From Mycobacterium kansasii ATCC 12478 (lineage in GTDB: Bacteria > Actinomycetota > Actinomycetes > Mycobacteriales > Mycobacteriaceae): a stretch of 64,000 nt of DNA. Location: contig NC_022663.1 of the NCBI RefSeq assembly GCF_000157895.3, forward strand, positions 1,364,001 through 1,428,000, written 5' to 3'. Position numbers and translations under genes: made by a program. A model generated the notes under the pieces. That model had not been told where the DNA came from. It was given only the letters and a program-made list of their open reading frames with translations, and made no database searches. This document shows, piece after piece, positions 1 to 8,093 of this stretch. Numbering within the stretch: position 1 is the first letter of the stretch; every line of letters begins with the position of its first letter.

Positions 1-444
1 GACGACGCGGCCGGCAATCGACCCGGCCGGAATCAGCCGCCGGCCCGGCCCACCATCGATCCGCGGGTCGAGCGCCGCGAGCTGTTCTCCGTTGGCCAGG
101 GCCGCGGTTTCGGCATCCAGCATCCCGAGACGTGCCAGGAGCCGCGTCGCGCAGACATGGTCGATCCACGGGACCGGCGCCAGTGAGCGGCCGATCTCCT
201 CGGCCACCAGGGTGAGGTCGACCAGCGTCGCGCCATCGCCGCCGGCGGACTCGGGTAGCGCCATCGTCGTGGCGCCCATCCCGCACAACCGCTCCCACAG
301 GCTCTTGTCGAAACCGGATGGCTCTGCGGCACGGACCGTTTCGATCGAGCAGTGGGTCTTGAAGAACTGTTTGTACGCCGACTGCAACGCGATATGGTCC
401 TCGGACAAGCTGTAGTCCAGCCTGCGCAATTCGAAACGGTCCAT
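1..444 (-). CDS. Acyl-CoA dehydrogenase, N-terminal part (runs off window)
   Basis: The reading frame is open for 148 codons from an ATG at 444 to the window edge, so the C-terminal part lies outside. The start reads MDRFELRRLDYSLSEDHIAL, followed by the helical N-terminal acyl-CoA dehydrogenase domain, including an ALPESAGG segment and an LTLVAEEIGRSLAP helix typical of this fold. Members are FAD flavoproteins that oxidise acyl-CoA to enoyl-CoA. The divergent N-terminus resembles the weakly conserved beta-type subunits of mycobacterial heterotetrameric FadE pairs, but the catalytic region is not visible. It follows the amidohydrolase gene by only 2 nt and is surely in the same operon. Confidence 0.8.
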   Translation of the reverse strand, partial: MDRFELRRLDYSLSEDHIALQSAYKQFFKTHCSIETVRAAEPSGFDKSLWERLCGMGATTMALPESAGGDGATLVDLTLVAEEIGRSLAPVPWIDHVCATRLLARLGMLDAETAALANGEQLAALDPRIDGGPGRRLIPAGSIAGRVV

Positions 445-446
445 CG

Positions 447-1277
447 TCAGCGCTCCTCACCGAAGAAAAATTCTTGGGCGTTGTTGTAGAGGTAGTTCTG
501 CAGGACGTCGGACGGCAGGTCCAGGGCCCGCGCCTCGGGTATGACCCTGCGCATCGGCAATACCGGCCAATCCGAGGCGAAGATCACCTTGTTCTTGCCC
601 CGGGTCCGCATGTAATGCAGCAGAGCTTCCGGCAATCGCTTGGGCGACCATGCCGAGGTCATCAGCCGCAGGTTGGCGTACTTGAGCAGCAGCCGGATCG
701 CCACGTCCCACCATGGATCGGCGCCGTGGATCATGCACAGCCGCAGCTCCGGAAACCGCACGCACACCCGGTCGAGATGCATCGGATGCTGCACTTCTCC
801 GGGGATCGGCGGCCCGGGTATGCCGGTGTTGACGCACAGCGGAAGGTCGAGTTCGGCGCACTTGGCGTAGAGCGGATAGTAGACGGCGTCGCTGGGCGGG
901 TATTGCCCGTCTCCCCAAAAGCTGGGCCCGACAACGGCATACGCTACGGGCAGGTCGCTGACAATGGCGCTCAATTCACGCAACGGCTTGACCGGACGCA
1001 GCAGGTCGACTCCGCCCATGGCCAGCGCGAACCGGTCGGGCTCGGCTTCGACGAACGCGCGCGCGGTGACGGACGGGTTGGCCAGCGAATCCATCAGGAT
1101 CGCCCTGTGCACCCCCTGTTCGTCCATCTCGGCGAGCAGCGCGGGCAGCTCGACTGGTTCGAACATCGACTCGGGGCCCTTGAAGTAGTCGTGACGAACC
1201 TTGAGCATCCAGGTCGGCTGGGACCCGGCCTCACCGAAGTGGACGTTCACCAGGCAGTCGATCGTCGTCTGCGTCAT
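447..1277 (-). CDS. Amidohydrolase family protein (COG2159, TIM barrel)
   Basis: This 276-residue protein belongs to the amidohydrolase_2 family, which includes metal-dependent decarboxylases and hydrolases of the ACMSD type. Visible signatures are a CMIHGADPWWD strand-loop near residue 195 and the C-terminal FASDWPVLP motif, whose Asp is the usual metal or proton-transfer residue. An N-terminal VNVH replaces the classical HxH, so metal binding may be reduced. I chose the ATG at 1277 because it makes a 4-nt ATGA overlap with the preceding ligase gene; an upstream GTG at 1316 would add 13 non-family residues. Its place between a CoA ligase and an acyl-CoA dehydrogenase suggests a step in catabolism of a cyclic acid. 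The substrate is unknown. Confidence 0.82.
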   Translation of the reverse strand: MTQTTIDCLVNVHFGEAGSQPTWMLKVRHDYFKGPESMFEPVELPALLAEMDEQGVHRAILMDSLANPSVTARAFVEAEPDRFALAMGGVDLLRPVKPLRELSAIVSDLPVAYAVVGPSFWGDGQYPPSDAVYYPLYAKCAELDLPLCVNTGIPGPPIPGEVQHPMHLDRVCVRFPELRLCMIHGADPWWDVAIRLLLKYANLRLMTSAWSPKRLPEALLHYMRTRGKNKVIFASDWPVLPMRRVIPEARALDLPSDVLQNYLYNNAQEFFFGEER

Positions 1278-2830
1278 GGTGCCGGGACCTGCCGCGTCAC
1301 TTGCTCTCTCGCCCACCGATAGTTCGGCTTGCCGTTGCCCAGACGCTGGATGTGCTCGACGACTATGAACGCCTTGGGGGCCTTGAAATGCGCCAGCTGC
1401 GAGGTACAGAAGGCATACAGTCCCGGTTCACCGACGCGGGCATCCGGGCGTAACACGACGAGCGCGACCACTTCCTGTCCCCAGCGCTCGCTGGGCCGTC
1501 CCAGCACGAGCGCATCGGCAACGCCGGGATGTGTGCGCAGTACGTCCTCGACCTCTTCGACGAACACCTTCTCGCCACCGGTGTTCACCACCAGGGAGTC
1601 GCGGCCGAATAACCGGATGGTTCCGTCCTTCTCGAGGCAAGCCCGGTCGCCGGGTATCACCACACGGCGGCCGGCGATCTCGGGGAAAGTGCGTTGGGTG
1701 GCGTCGGCGTCGTTGAAGTATCCCATGGGAATCCGGCCGATTCTTGCCGCCCAGCCGATCTCGGGCTCACCGGGCCGCAGGAATCGGCTGCGGTCCGCGG
1801 AGACGACGGTCGCACCGACTCTGGGTTCGAAGGTTTCGCTGGCGGTTCCGTCGCGGCTGTACCCGAATGCCATATTGCCGGTCTCCGACGAGCCATAGCC
1901 CTCGATGATGGTGGCCTGCGGCAGCAACTCCATCAATGCACGTTTGTATTTCGCGTTGGTGGCCGCCCCGCCCGTGCCGATCGAGTGCACCGACGACAGG
2001 TCGTACGTACGGTTCCGCAGTTCGGCGACCAGCGGTGCGGCGTATGCGTCACCGACCATGGTGATCATGCCCACCTGTTCGCGCTCGGCGGTCGCCCAGA
2101 CCGACCGCGCGTCGAGCCGGTTGCGGTCGTCGTACATGACGACGGTGAGGCCGTGCAGTAGAGCCGCGAACGCCGTCCACATCCCGGCGGCATGCATGAG
2201 CGGTGAAACGGCGAACCACGGCGGGCCCCCTGCGCGCACCAGCTGATGGATCTCTTCGACGCCTGCGTGGTCGGCGCCCACCATCGACGTCACGTAGATA
2301 TCGCTTTGGCGCCACAGCACCCCCTTGGGGCGTCCTGTCGTTCCGCCGGTGCACATCATGATCAGATCGTCCGGCGAACCCGCGACCGTGCGGCCAGCGC
2401 CACAGGTTGCCAGTGCGTCATCGAGCGAAACCGCGCCCGGCAGCTCGGCAGCGCCGCTCGCGTCGTCGATGGATATCAGTAACTCGGTCTCGTGGGGCGG
2501 CAACACTTCGGCGAATCGCGCACCAAGCGAGCGGTGATAGATGACGCCCCGCGGCTTGACATAGTCGAGCAGCTCAGCGATCTCACGCGGCGAGTAGTGG
2601 TGGTTCACATTGACCGGCACGACGCGCGCCTTGAGGCAGCCGATCACCATGTCGGGATACAGGTCGTTGTACATGATCAGGGCAACCCGGTCCTGACCAC
2701 ATTCCCACCGCTGCAGCGTCTCGCGCGACTGGTGGACTCCGAAACCATTGCCGTGCAGGTAGTTTGCCAACCGGTCCGTTCGCGCCGCCGACTCGGCGAA
2801 GGTGCTGCGGCGCGGACCGCACACCGTCAT
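1274..2830 (-). CDS. Acyl-CoA synthetase (AMP-dependent ligase, FadD-like)
   Basis: This ANL-superfamily enzyme adenylates a carboxylic acid and transfers it to CoA. Signatures in order are the P-loop MCTGGTTGRPKG (about residue 160), the adenine-binding EGYGSSETG (about 310), the hinge FGRDSLVVNTGGEKVF (about 415) and the C-terminal catalytic Lys in LGNGKPNYR. The annotated ATG gives 518 residues. Family-like sequence (GLDAIAEVIPDHQ) continues in frame upstream with no ATG, GTG or TTG. A GTG with a good RBS (AGGAAAG) lies just upstream but is put out of frame by one base at a C4 run (2873-2876 on the plus strand), so either the protein is N-terminally short or there is an indel. It overlaps the next gene by ATGA. 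Confidence 0.88.
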   Translation of the reverse strand: MTVCGPRRSTFAESAARTDRLANYLHGNGFGVHQSRETLQRWECGQDRVALIMYNDLYPDMVIGCLKARVVPVNVNHHYSPREIAELLDYVKPRGVIYHRSLGARFAEVLPPHETELLISIDDASGAAELPGAVSLDDALATCGAGRTVAGSPDDLIMMCTGGTTGRPKGVLWRQSDIYVTSMVGADHAGVEEIHQLVRAGGPPWFAVSPLMHAAGMWTAFAALLHGLTVVMYDDRNRLDARSVWATAEREQVGMITMVGDAYAAPLVAELRNRTYDLSSVHSIGTGGAATNAKYKRALMELLPQATIIEGYGSSETGNMAFGYSRDGTASETFEPRVGATVVSADRSRFLRPGEPEIGWAARIGRIPMGYFNDADATQRTFPEIAGRRVVIPGDRACLEKDGTIRLFGRDSLVVNTGGEKVFVEEVEDVLRTHPGVADALVLGRPSERWGQEVVALVVLRPDARVGEPGLYAFCTSQLAHFKAPKAFIVVEHIQRLGNGKPNYRWAREQVTRQVPAP

Positions 2831-2887
2831 CTGGTGATCCGGAATGACCTCCGCGATGGCGTCCAGTCCATTGGGGCACGGTCTTTC

Positions 2888-4093
2888 CTAGGTCGCCGCA
2901 GACACCGTGATGCCGAGGAAGGCCAACGCGTTGTCGCGCATGATCTTTCGGGTGTCGGCTTCGCTGAACGCGGCAAGTTCCCCGGTGAACGACAGGGGTG
3001 ACTCCAGACCTTCGCCGTGGGGCCAGTCCGAGCCGAACAGAATGCGATCGACGCCGATCTTGTCGGCCAGCAACTCGAGATCTTCCTCGTAGTACGGTGA
3101 CACCCACACGTGCTCGCGCAACGTATCGACGGGATCATTGGGGAACGAGCGCGGATGCTGGTTAGCCAACTTCTTGAGCCGCTTCGCAAGCCGATGCACC
3201 CATTCCGAACCGTTCTCGATGCTGGCCACCCGGAGTTCGGGATGACGATCGAAAACCCCGTGGACGATCAGCGAAGCCATGGTGTCATGGATGGCACGAT
3301 CGTCGACGAGTATCTTGTCCAGCGGGTCGGGCGGTGCCGCGAACGGCTCGAAGGTTTCCTTTCCGCCCCACATCGCAGCGATTTTCAGGTAGCCGCTGTC
3401 GCCCAGGTGGAACGCCACCGGCACGCCGGCTTCGGCCAGCCGCGCCCAGGCCGGGTCGTGCGAGCGGTGGCCAAGCGAGCGGTTCTTCGGAATACCGGGA
3501 ACCGGCGCCGGACGCACATGCACCAGTCGTGCACCGCGTGCGAGCACGAAATCGATTTCTCTGACCGCTTCTTCGGGGTCGGCCAACGAGATCATCGGCG
3601 CGGCAAGGACGCGATGGTCCGGGCGGTCGAAACCCCAATCCTCGTCGAGCCACAGGTTGAACGCATGCAGGGATGCCATCGTCGCCTCGATGTCACCCCG
3701 GAGCGCTTCCTCGACTCCGCAGCCGAAGGTCGGGAACACCAGAATCGTTTCGATGCCTTGGCTTTCGAGCACGGCGACGCGTACGTCCCGGTGCTGGTAC
3801 TCCGGCCGCAATTCCAGCTTCTCGACCTTCATCAGCGACGCCGGGTCCACACCCGCGGGAATCTCGCCGCGGAACAGCACGTCCAGGCAGCCCGGCACGA
3901 TGATCGGGTCGAAGGTCGGATTGGGGATGAATCGGTTGACGCGGTCGCCGATGATCGCCTGGGTGTGCCGGCCGTCGCTGAACATCTGCACACCACGCCG
4001 GCGGAACCGCTTGTCCAGATGGCGGGTGAACGCATCCAGAGGTTCGTAGTAGTGGTTGTCGACGTCGATCGCCAGGTAATTCAAGTGCCCCAT
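2888..4093 (-). CDS. Amidohydrolase family protein (COG2159, about 400 aa)
   Basis: A second amidohydrolase_2 family TIM-barrel protein, about 401 residues. It has an N-terminal AIDVDNHYYEP segment (DxDxH, the usual metal-binding HxH/DxH position), VAFHLGDSGY in the middle, an IENGSEWV strand and a C-terminal FGSDWPHGEG whose Asp and His fit the active site. Homologues include hydrolases and non-oxidative decarboxylases. I prefer the ATG at 4093 because the AAGG ribosome-binding site is 6 nt before it; an ATG two codons upstream touches that site. Its codons follow the hydratase stop immediately, so the two are translationally coupled. The exact reaction cannot be read from the sequence. Confidence 0.85.
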   Translation of the reverse strand: MGHLNYLAIDVDNHYYEPLDAFTRHLDKRFRRRGVQMFSDGRHTQAIIGDRVNRFIPNPTFDPIIVPGCLDVLFRGEIPAGVDPASLMKVEKLELRPEYQHRDVRVAVLESQGIETILVFPTFGCGVEEALRGDIEATMASLHAFNLWLDEDWGFDRPDHRVLAAPMISLADPEEAVREIDFVLARGARLVHVRPAPVPGIPKNRSLGHRSHDPAWARLAEAGVPVAFHLGDSGYLKIAAMWGGKETFEPFAAPPDPLDKILVDDRAIHDTMASLIVHGVFDRHPELRVASIENGSEWVHRLAKRLKKLANQHPRSFPNDPVDTLREHVWVSPYYEEDLELLADKIGVDRILFGSDWPHGEGLESPLSFTGELAAFSEADTRKIMRDNALAFLGITVSAAT

Positions 4094-4101
4094 GATCATC
4101 C

Positions 4102-4929
4102 TTATTCCGATGTGAGCGAAGGAAACCGCGGCACGCGCTTCTGCAGGAAGCTCACGATTCCTTCGACAACGTCCGGCCTAGGCATCGCCTCGCGCAGCAG
4201 AACTTCGGCACGGGCGGTGGCTTCGAGGACATCGCCAGTGGCGTCACCATAGACTTGGCGCTTGATCACCGCCATCGACGCAGGCGAGCAGTTGCGGGCG
4301 ATGTCCTCCGCATACTCGAGAGCGCGCTTCATCAAATCCTCGGCCGCGACGACTTCCTTGACCAAACCCAACTCTGCAGCCTCCTCGGCCAAAAACGTTC
4401 GGCCGCTCAACAACAGGTCCAGTGCGACCGCCCAGCTTGTCAAGCGCGGAAGTATCCAGGAGATCCCGAACTCGGCGATCAGCCCGCGCCGGGCGAATAC
4501 GGCGGCGAACTTCGCCCCCGCGGCGGCAAACCGAACGTCGCACATCAGCGCCTGCGTCAGCCCGATGCCCGCGCAGGGACCGTTGATCGCGGCGATCACC
4601 GGCTTGCGAAGCGTCGTCACGAAATGAGGTGGGCGTTCACCGACCAAATCGGCCAGATCCGTCTGACGTGCTGTCGCCATGGTGGCGCCGTATCCCGCCG
4701 CCGAATCCGGCGAGCCCAGATAGGCGCCGGCACAGAAGCCCCGGCCACGGCCGGTCAGCACGATCACCCGGATCTCCGGATCCTGTTCGGCGCGGTCGAG
4801 CCCCGCATAGAACCCCGCGGCAATGTCGGGACCCCAGGCGTTGAGACGATCGGGGCGGTTAAAGGTGAGGATCGCTACCCCGCCAGGGGTTGCGTCGTAG
4901 AGCACCGCGTCGTCAGCATCGTTGCTCAT
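4102..4929 (-). CDS. Enoyl-CoA hydratase/isomerase (crotonase family)
   Basis: At 275 residues this is a normal-length crotonase. It contains the FNRPDRLNAW segment, the first oxyanion-hole loop GRGRGFCAGAYLG (about residue 63) and the second oxyanion strand AAINGPCAGIGL (about 113). The glutamate usual in hydratases at the third motif appears to be carried by RGLIAEFGISW (about 150). Such enzymes add water to trans-2-enoyl-CoA or isomerise double bonds in beta-oxidation and in ring-degradation pathways. It sits between the DapA-like lyase (33 nt upstream) and the amidohydrolase, on the same strand, and is probably co-transcribed with them. Confidence 0.9.
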   Translation of the reverse strand: MSNDADDAVLYDATPGGVAILTFNRPDRLNAWGPDIAAGFYAGLDRAEQDPEIRVIVLTGRGRGFCAGAYLGSPDSAAGYGATMATARQTDLADLVGERPPHFVTTLRKPVIAAINGPCAGIGLTQALMCDVRFAAAGAKFAAVFARRGLIAEFGISWILPRLTSWAVALDLLLSGRTFLAEEAAELGLVKEVVAAEDLMKRALEYAEDIARNCSPASMAVIKRQVYGDATGDVLEATARAEVLLREAMPRPDVVEGIVSFLQKRVPRFPSLTSE

Positions 4930-4962
4930 CGGTGTCTCCTCGACCCCACCGCGGCGCAGCAG

Positions 4963-5970
4963 TTAGGCATCGATGAGCCCCAGCCGCCGGTAGGCAGCGG
5001 CGATTTGGGTCTTGGCCTCGGGCGGCAACTCGGCCTGGGGCGGCCGTGAATGCGGATAGGACCCGATCGGCAGGCCCAGCACCGACGCCGCGTATTTGAA
5101 CGCACCGCCCCAGTGGGTGAAGTAGTCAGGTCTGCCCGGATAGCAGGTCCACCATGAACCGAGGTCCACATCGAACTGGTCAAGACCGGAATCACGTCCA
5201 TAGTCCATCGCCTCGATGAGCTTGTCCCCCAACACCAAATCCCAGTATTCGGACAGCAGCGGCAGTTGCGGCGTCTCCATCAGATAGCCGGCCGTGCCCA
5301 GCTGTCCCGGGCAGACGATCCCGGCGCGCAGCCATCCGGCGCGGTAGATAGTCTTGTCGCATTCCCAGAGCACCAGTCCGGGGGCGAGTTCATGGAGCAC
5401 CCGACTGGCTTGCGGGCGGAAGGCGCCTTCCTTGGTGGCACATACCGCGGGCACTTCGTGGTAGATGCGCGCACTTTCGGCCGGCGTCAACACATAACCG
5501 GAGGACGGGGAATTGAACATGCCTAGCGCGATATCCGTGTGTGCCGCAATATATTTGAAGAATCTCAGCACTCCGTCGCCACCGTGGGTCTCCATCATCG
5601 GTGTCTGGAGATAGGCGATGTCGGCGCCCGCCGCCTGGGCGTGCAGCGTCAACTCCAGGCAGTCCTTGGCCGTCATGGATGATGTGCAGGCCTGGATGAC
5701 GACGTCGGGATTTACGCGGCGCCCTTCGTCGATCGCAACCTCGAGCAAGCGCTTGCGCTCGTCGATGGTCAGCGACCAGAACTCCCCGATTCCGCTGGTG
5801 CACCACAGCATCGGATGTCCGAGATCACCGACGCAATAGCGGACCAGCGTCCGGTAAGCGTCCCAGTCGATGTCGTCCCCGTCGTTCCCGCAAAACGGCG
5901 TATAGAGCGAGTCGCCGATGCCCCGCAACGCACCCCGTGCCCAGGCACGCGCCTCACCGGCCGTTGCCAC
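4963..5970 (-). CDS. DapA/NAL-superfamily lyase or hydratase-aldolase
   Basis: A 335-residue class I aldolase of the dihydrodipicolinate synthase superfamily. These enzymes form a Schiff base between an active-site Lys and a 2-oxo acid. The candidate Lys is in CATKEGAF (about residue 183), and the LWCTSGIGEFWSLTIDERKR stretch corresponds to the family's GTTGE..TL loop. It is longer than true DapA (about 300 residues), and its neighbours are all acyl-CoA enzymes, so a role in lysine synthesis is unlikely. Hydratase-aldolases of aromatic degradation belong to this superfamily, but that function is only an inference. The start is a GTG preceded by GAGG. It is probably the first gene of the minus-strand run. 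Confidence 0.82.
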   Translation of the reverse strand: MATAGEARAWARGALRGIGDSLYTPFCGNDGDDIDWDAYRTLVRYCVGDLGHPMLWCTSGIGEFWSLTIDERKRLLEVAIDEGRRVNPDVVIQACTSSMTAKDCLELTLHAQAAGADIAYLQTPMMETHGGDGVLRFFKYIAAHTDIALGMFNSPSSGYVLTPAESARIYHEVPAVCATKEGAFRPQASRVLHELAPGLVLWECDKTIYRAGWLRAGIVCPGQLGTAGYLMETPQLPLLSEYWDLVLGDKLIEAMDYGRDSGLDQFDVDLGSWWTCYPGRPDYFTHWGGAFKYAASVLGLPIGSYPHSRPPQAELPPEAKTQIAAAYRRLGLIDA

Positions 5971-6010
5971 GCTGCCTCAGCCCGGTCATGCTCGCCCCGC
6001 CCAGCCGCTT

Positions 6011-6035
6011 ATACCAAAAAGCCTACGATAGGTAT
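6011..6035. promoter_or_regulatory. Candidate TetR operator in the divergent intergenic region
   Basis: The region between the divergent DapA-like and TetR genes contains nested inverted repeats: ATACC (6011-6015) opposite GGTAT (6031-6035), and inside them CCTA-CGA-TAGG (6022-6032), a perfect 4+4 repeat with a 3-nt spacer. TetR regulators commonly bind such palindromes in their own divergent promoter. The match is seen in the sequence; the function is inferred. Confidence 0.4.
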
Positions 6036-6142
6036 TACAGTAGCAGACGTAAAGACGCCTGAAGCGGTGCCGGGTCAGGCGGAACGGCGGCACAACCAGG
6101 ACCGCGTACGCAACACAGATCTTCGATGGAGGTAGCCGCGTA

Positions 6143-6940
6143 GTGGCAAAGCAGGCAACCGCCGACAAACGTCAGCGGCGCGAGCGCGGGTCCATCAATC
6201 CAGACGACATCATCACCGGCGCATTCGAACTGGCAGAACAGGTGTCCATCGACAACCTGAGTATGCCGCTGCTCGGCAAACACCTCGGAGTAGGCGTCAC
6301 CAGCATCTACTGGTACTTCCGCAAGAAGGACGATCTGCTTAACGCGATGACCGATCGCGCCTTGAGCAAGTACGTCTTTGCCACCCCCTACGTGGAGGCC
6401 GACGACTGGCGTGAGACCTTACGCAATCATGCCCGCCTGATGCGGAAGACCTTCATGGGCAACCCGATACTGTGCGATCTGATCCTTATCCGGTCGGCGC
6501 TCAGTCCCAGGGCCGCCAGGCTTGGCGCCCAGGAGATGGAGCGGGCCATCGCGAATCTGGTGCAGGCAGGTTTGTCTCCCGAGGACGCCTTCGACACATA
6601 CGCCGCGGTCTCGCTTCACGTCCGCGGGTCGGTGGTGCTACATCGACTCAACGAGAAGCACCAGTCCGCGGACAGCGGGCCACGCGCCCTCGAAGACGCC
6701 ATGGAGATCGACCCGCAAACCACACCGTTGATCGCCCGGGTCACCGGGAAGGGACACCGCATCGCGACCCCTGATGAGGCCAACTTCGAATACGGCCTCA
6801 ACTGCATCCTCGACCACGCCGGCCGGTTGATCGAGGAACGGCCGAAAGCAGCCAAACCGCCGTCACCGCAACGTAAAACGGCCAAGTCGTCGGCTCCGCG
6901 AAAACGGACCAGGGCCGGGCCGTCCACGGATCGAGGCTAG
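6143..6940 (+). CDS. TetR/AcrR-family transcriptional regulator with basic tail
   Basis: This 265-residue regulator has an N-terminal TetR helix-turn-helix (about residues 20-65; LGVGVTSIYWYFRKKDDLLN is the recognition helix and following turn). A helical ligand-binding domain extends to about residue 230. The last roughly 30 residues are rich in Lys, Pro, Ala and Arg (KAAKPPSPQRKTAKSSAPRK) and look like a histone H1-type tail, unusual for the family. The start is GTG with GGAGG about 10 nt upstream. It is divergent from the acyl-CoA ligase/hydratase/lyase run and is the best candidate regulator of it, probably a repressor released by a CoA ester. Its stop codon overlaps the stop of the convergent next gene. 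Confidence 0.88.
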   Translation: MAKQATADKRQRRERGSINPDDIITGAFELAEQVSIDNLSMPLLGKHLGVGVTSIYWYFRKKDDLLNAMTDRALSKYVFATPYVEADDWRETLRNHARLMRKTFMGNPILCDLILIRSALSPRAARLGAQEMERAIANLVQAGLSPEDAFDTYAAVSLHVRGSVVLHRLNEKHQSADSGPRALEDAMEIDPQTTPLIARVTGKGHRIATPDEANFEYGLNCILDHAGRLIEERPKAAKPPSPQRKTAKSSAPRKRTRAGPSTDRG

Positions 6941-7296
6941 GAGACCCGCATCCAAAGTTTGCAGTTTCTCGTCTCGAAAGCTGCCACGGTTGCCGGGATC
7001 GTCACATACATCGGACCCATCGAGGTATTCGAATTCACAATGTCGTCGGCGCTGGCCGCGGGTGTGCTGTGCATCAACCACGAGCAGGTTGAGAGTTCGG
7101 ACACCCGACCGAACACCAGGATAAGGGGATTCGACGGTCCCTCGGTGCGGTAAGTACCTGGTGCAATGTCAGTCCCCACCAGAAAAACCCCATCGCCGGG
7201 GATCTGGTCGCCCGGTTCGGCACGTGCCGGTGACGCAAGCGATATCGCCGCTACGCAGGCAACCAACGCGGCTGACGGTCGAGATGCATCGGGCAT
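6937..7296 (-). CDS. Small secreted protein of unknown function
   Basis: A 119-residue protein with a clear Sec signal peptide: a short N-terminus, a hydrophobic AALVACVAAISLA core and a likely cleavage after SPARA (about residue 26). The mature part has GDGVFLVGTDIAPGTYRT, a pattern seen in small mycobacterial and streptomycete secreted proteins, and two Cys (in STCSW and RNCKLW) that could form a disulfide. I do not recognise a function. Its TAG stop (6937-6939) shares two bases with the convergent TetR stop TAG (6938-6940), so there is no room for a terminator between them. Confidence 0.75.
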   Translation of the reverse strand: MPDASRPSAALVACVAAISLASPARAEPGDQIPGDGVFLVGTDIAPGTYRTEGPSNPLILVFGRVSELSTCSWLMHSTPAASADDIVNSNTSMGPMYVTIPATVAAFETRNCKLWMRVS

Positions 7297-7381
7297 GTCG
7301 TCCTCTTCAATCTGGCTCGGCCTAGCGGCAGCCTATACCCAGCCAACACCGGATAGCGCCGAATTGCTAGGCCTAACCGCC

Positions 7382-8089
7382 CTAGCTTCGGCCCGGCCGC
7401 GATGTGCCGAGCGCTCCGCCTTCCGCCACCACTCCACGCGCAATCAGATGGTCAATCAACGGGATTGCGCTGGCGGCAAGATGGTCGGCCATGGCAGCGC
7501 GGGCCAGCTTGTCGTCGTGCTTCGCCAGGGCGGACAGTATCCGCCGATGATGCTTGATCGCCCGTGCCGGCCAATGCTCGATGCTGGGAAACACCGATTC
7601 GGGTGCGTAACGGGTGATCTGAGACATCAATTGCGCCAGCTTCGGCGAGTCGGCCGCAATATTGATGGCTCGGTGAAACTCATGGTTGAGCTGGACCGTC
7701 CGCTCGTCGTCGTCGGCGGCGTAAGCCTCCTCGAGCTGCGCCTGGATTTGCCTGAGGCCACGCAACTGCTGGTCGCTGATGCTGATCGCGGCCCTCGCCG
7801 CCAGCTCGCCGCCCACATGCGCCTGCACGTTGGCGACGTCGGCGAGGTCGCGTTTGGTCACCGGCAACACCACGAACCCGCGGCGCGGCTGCTGGGCGAC
7901 CAATCCTTCGGCGCGCAAAGCGAATAACGCCTCACGCACCGGTGTCACGCTGATTCCCAATTCCGCGGCCAGCTGATCGAGGCGAATGTAGTTGCCAGCG
8001 GCGTAGCTGCCTTCGTAAATCCTCTTGCGGACAAAATTCGCCACATCGTCGGAAAGCTGGGGTCGCGCAGCGAAATCCGGGACAGTCAT
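7382..8089 (-). CDS. GntR-family regulator, FCD subfamily
   Basis: This 235-residue protein has a winged helix-turn-helix at residues 10-75 (DQLAAELGISVTPVREALFA is the GntR recognition region) and an all-helical FCD effector domain to about residue 220. The FCD metal-binding residues fit the Asp/His pattern in LNHEFHRAI and HHRRILSA. FCD regulators bind small carboxylic acids. Its start lies 4 nt after the stop of the upstream acyl-CoA dehydrogenase gene on the same strand, so it is the last gene of the run SDR-thiolase-CoA transferase-dehydrogenase-regulator and probably controls that operon. Confidence 0.9.
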   Translation of the reverse strand: MTVPDFAARPQLSDDVANFVRKRIYEGSYAAGNYIRLDQLAAELGISVTPVREALFALRAEGLVAQQPRRGFVVLPVTKRDLADVANVQAHVGGELAARAAISISDQQLRGLRQIQAQLEEAYAADDDERTVQLNHEFHRAINIAADSPKLAQLMSQITRYAPESVFPSIEHWPARAIKHHRRILSALAKHDDKLARAAMADHLAASAIPLIDHLIARGVVAEGGALGTSRPGRS

Positions 8090-8093
8090 CGCT

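Noticed and set aside
474..1322. Long plus-strand open frames opposite the minus-strand catabolic genes (similar ones throughout, e.g. 8025-9362, 31562-33010, 58197-59747)
   Set aside because: They mirror real genes of high GC content, have no family-like motifs or ribosome-binding sites and are typical antisense shadows.
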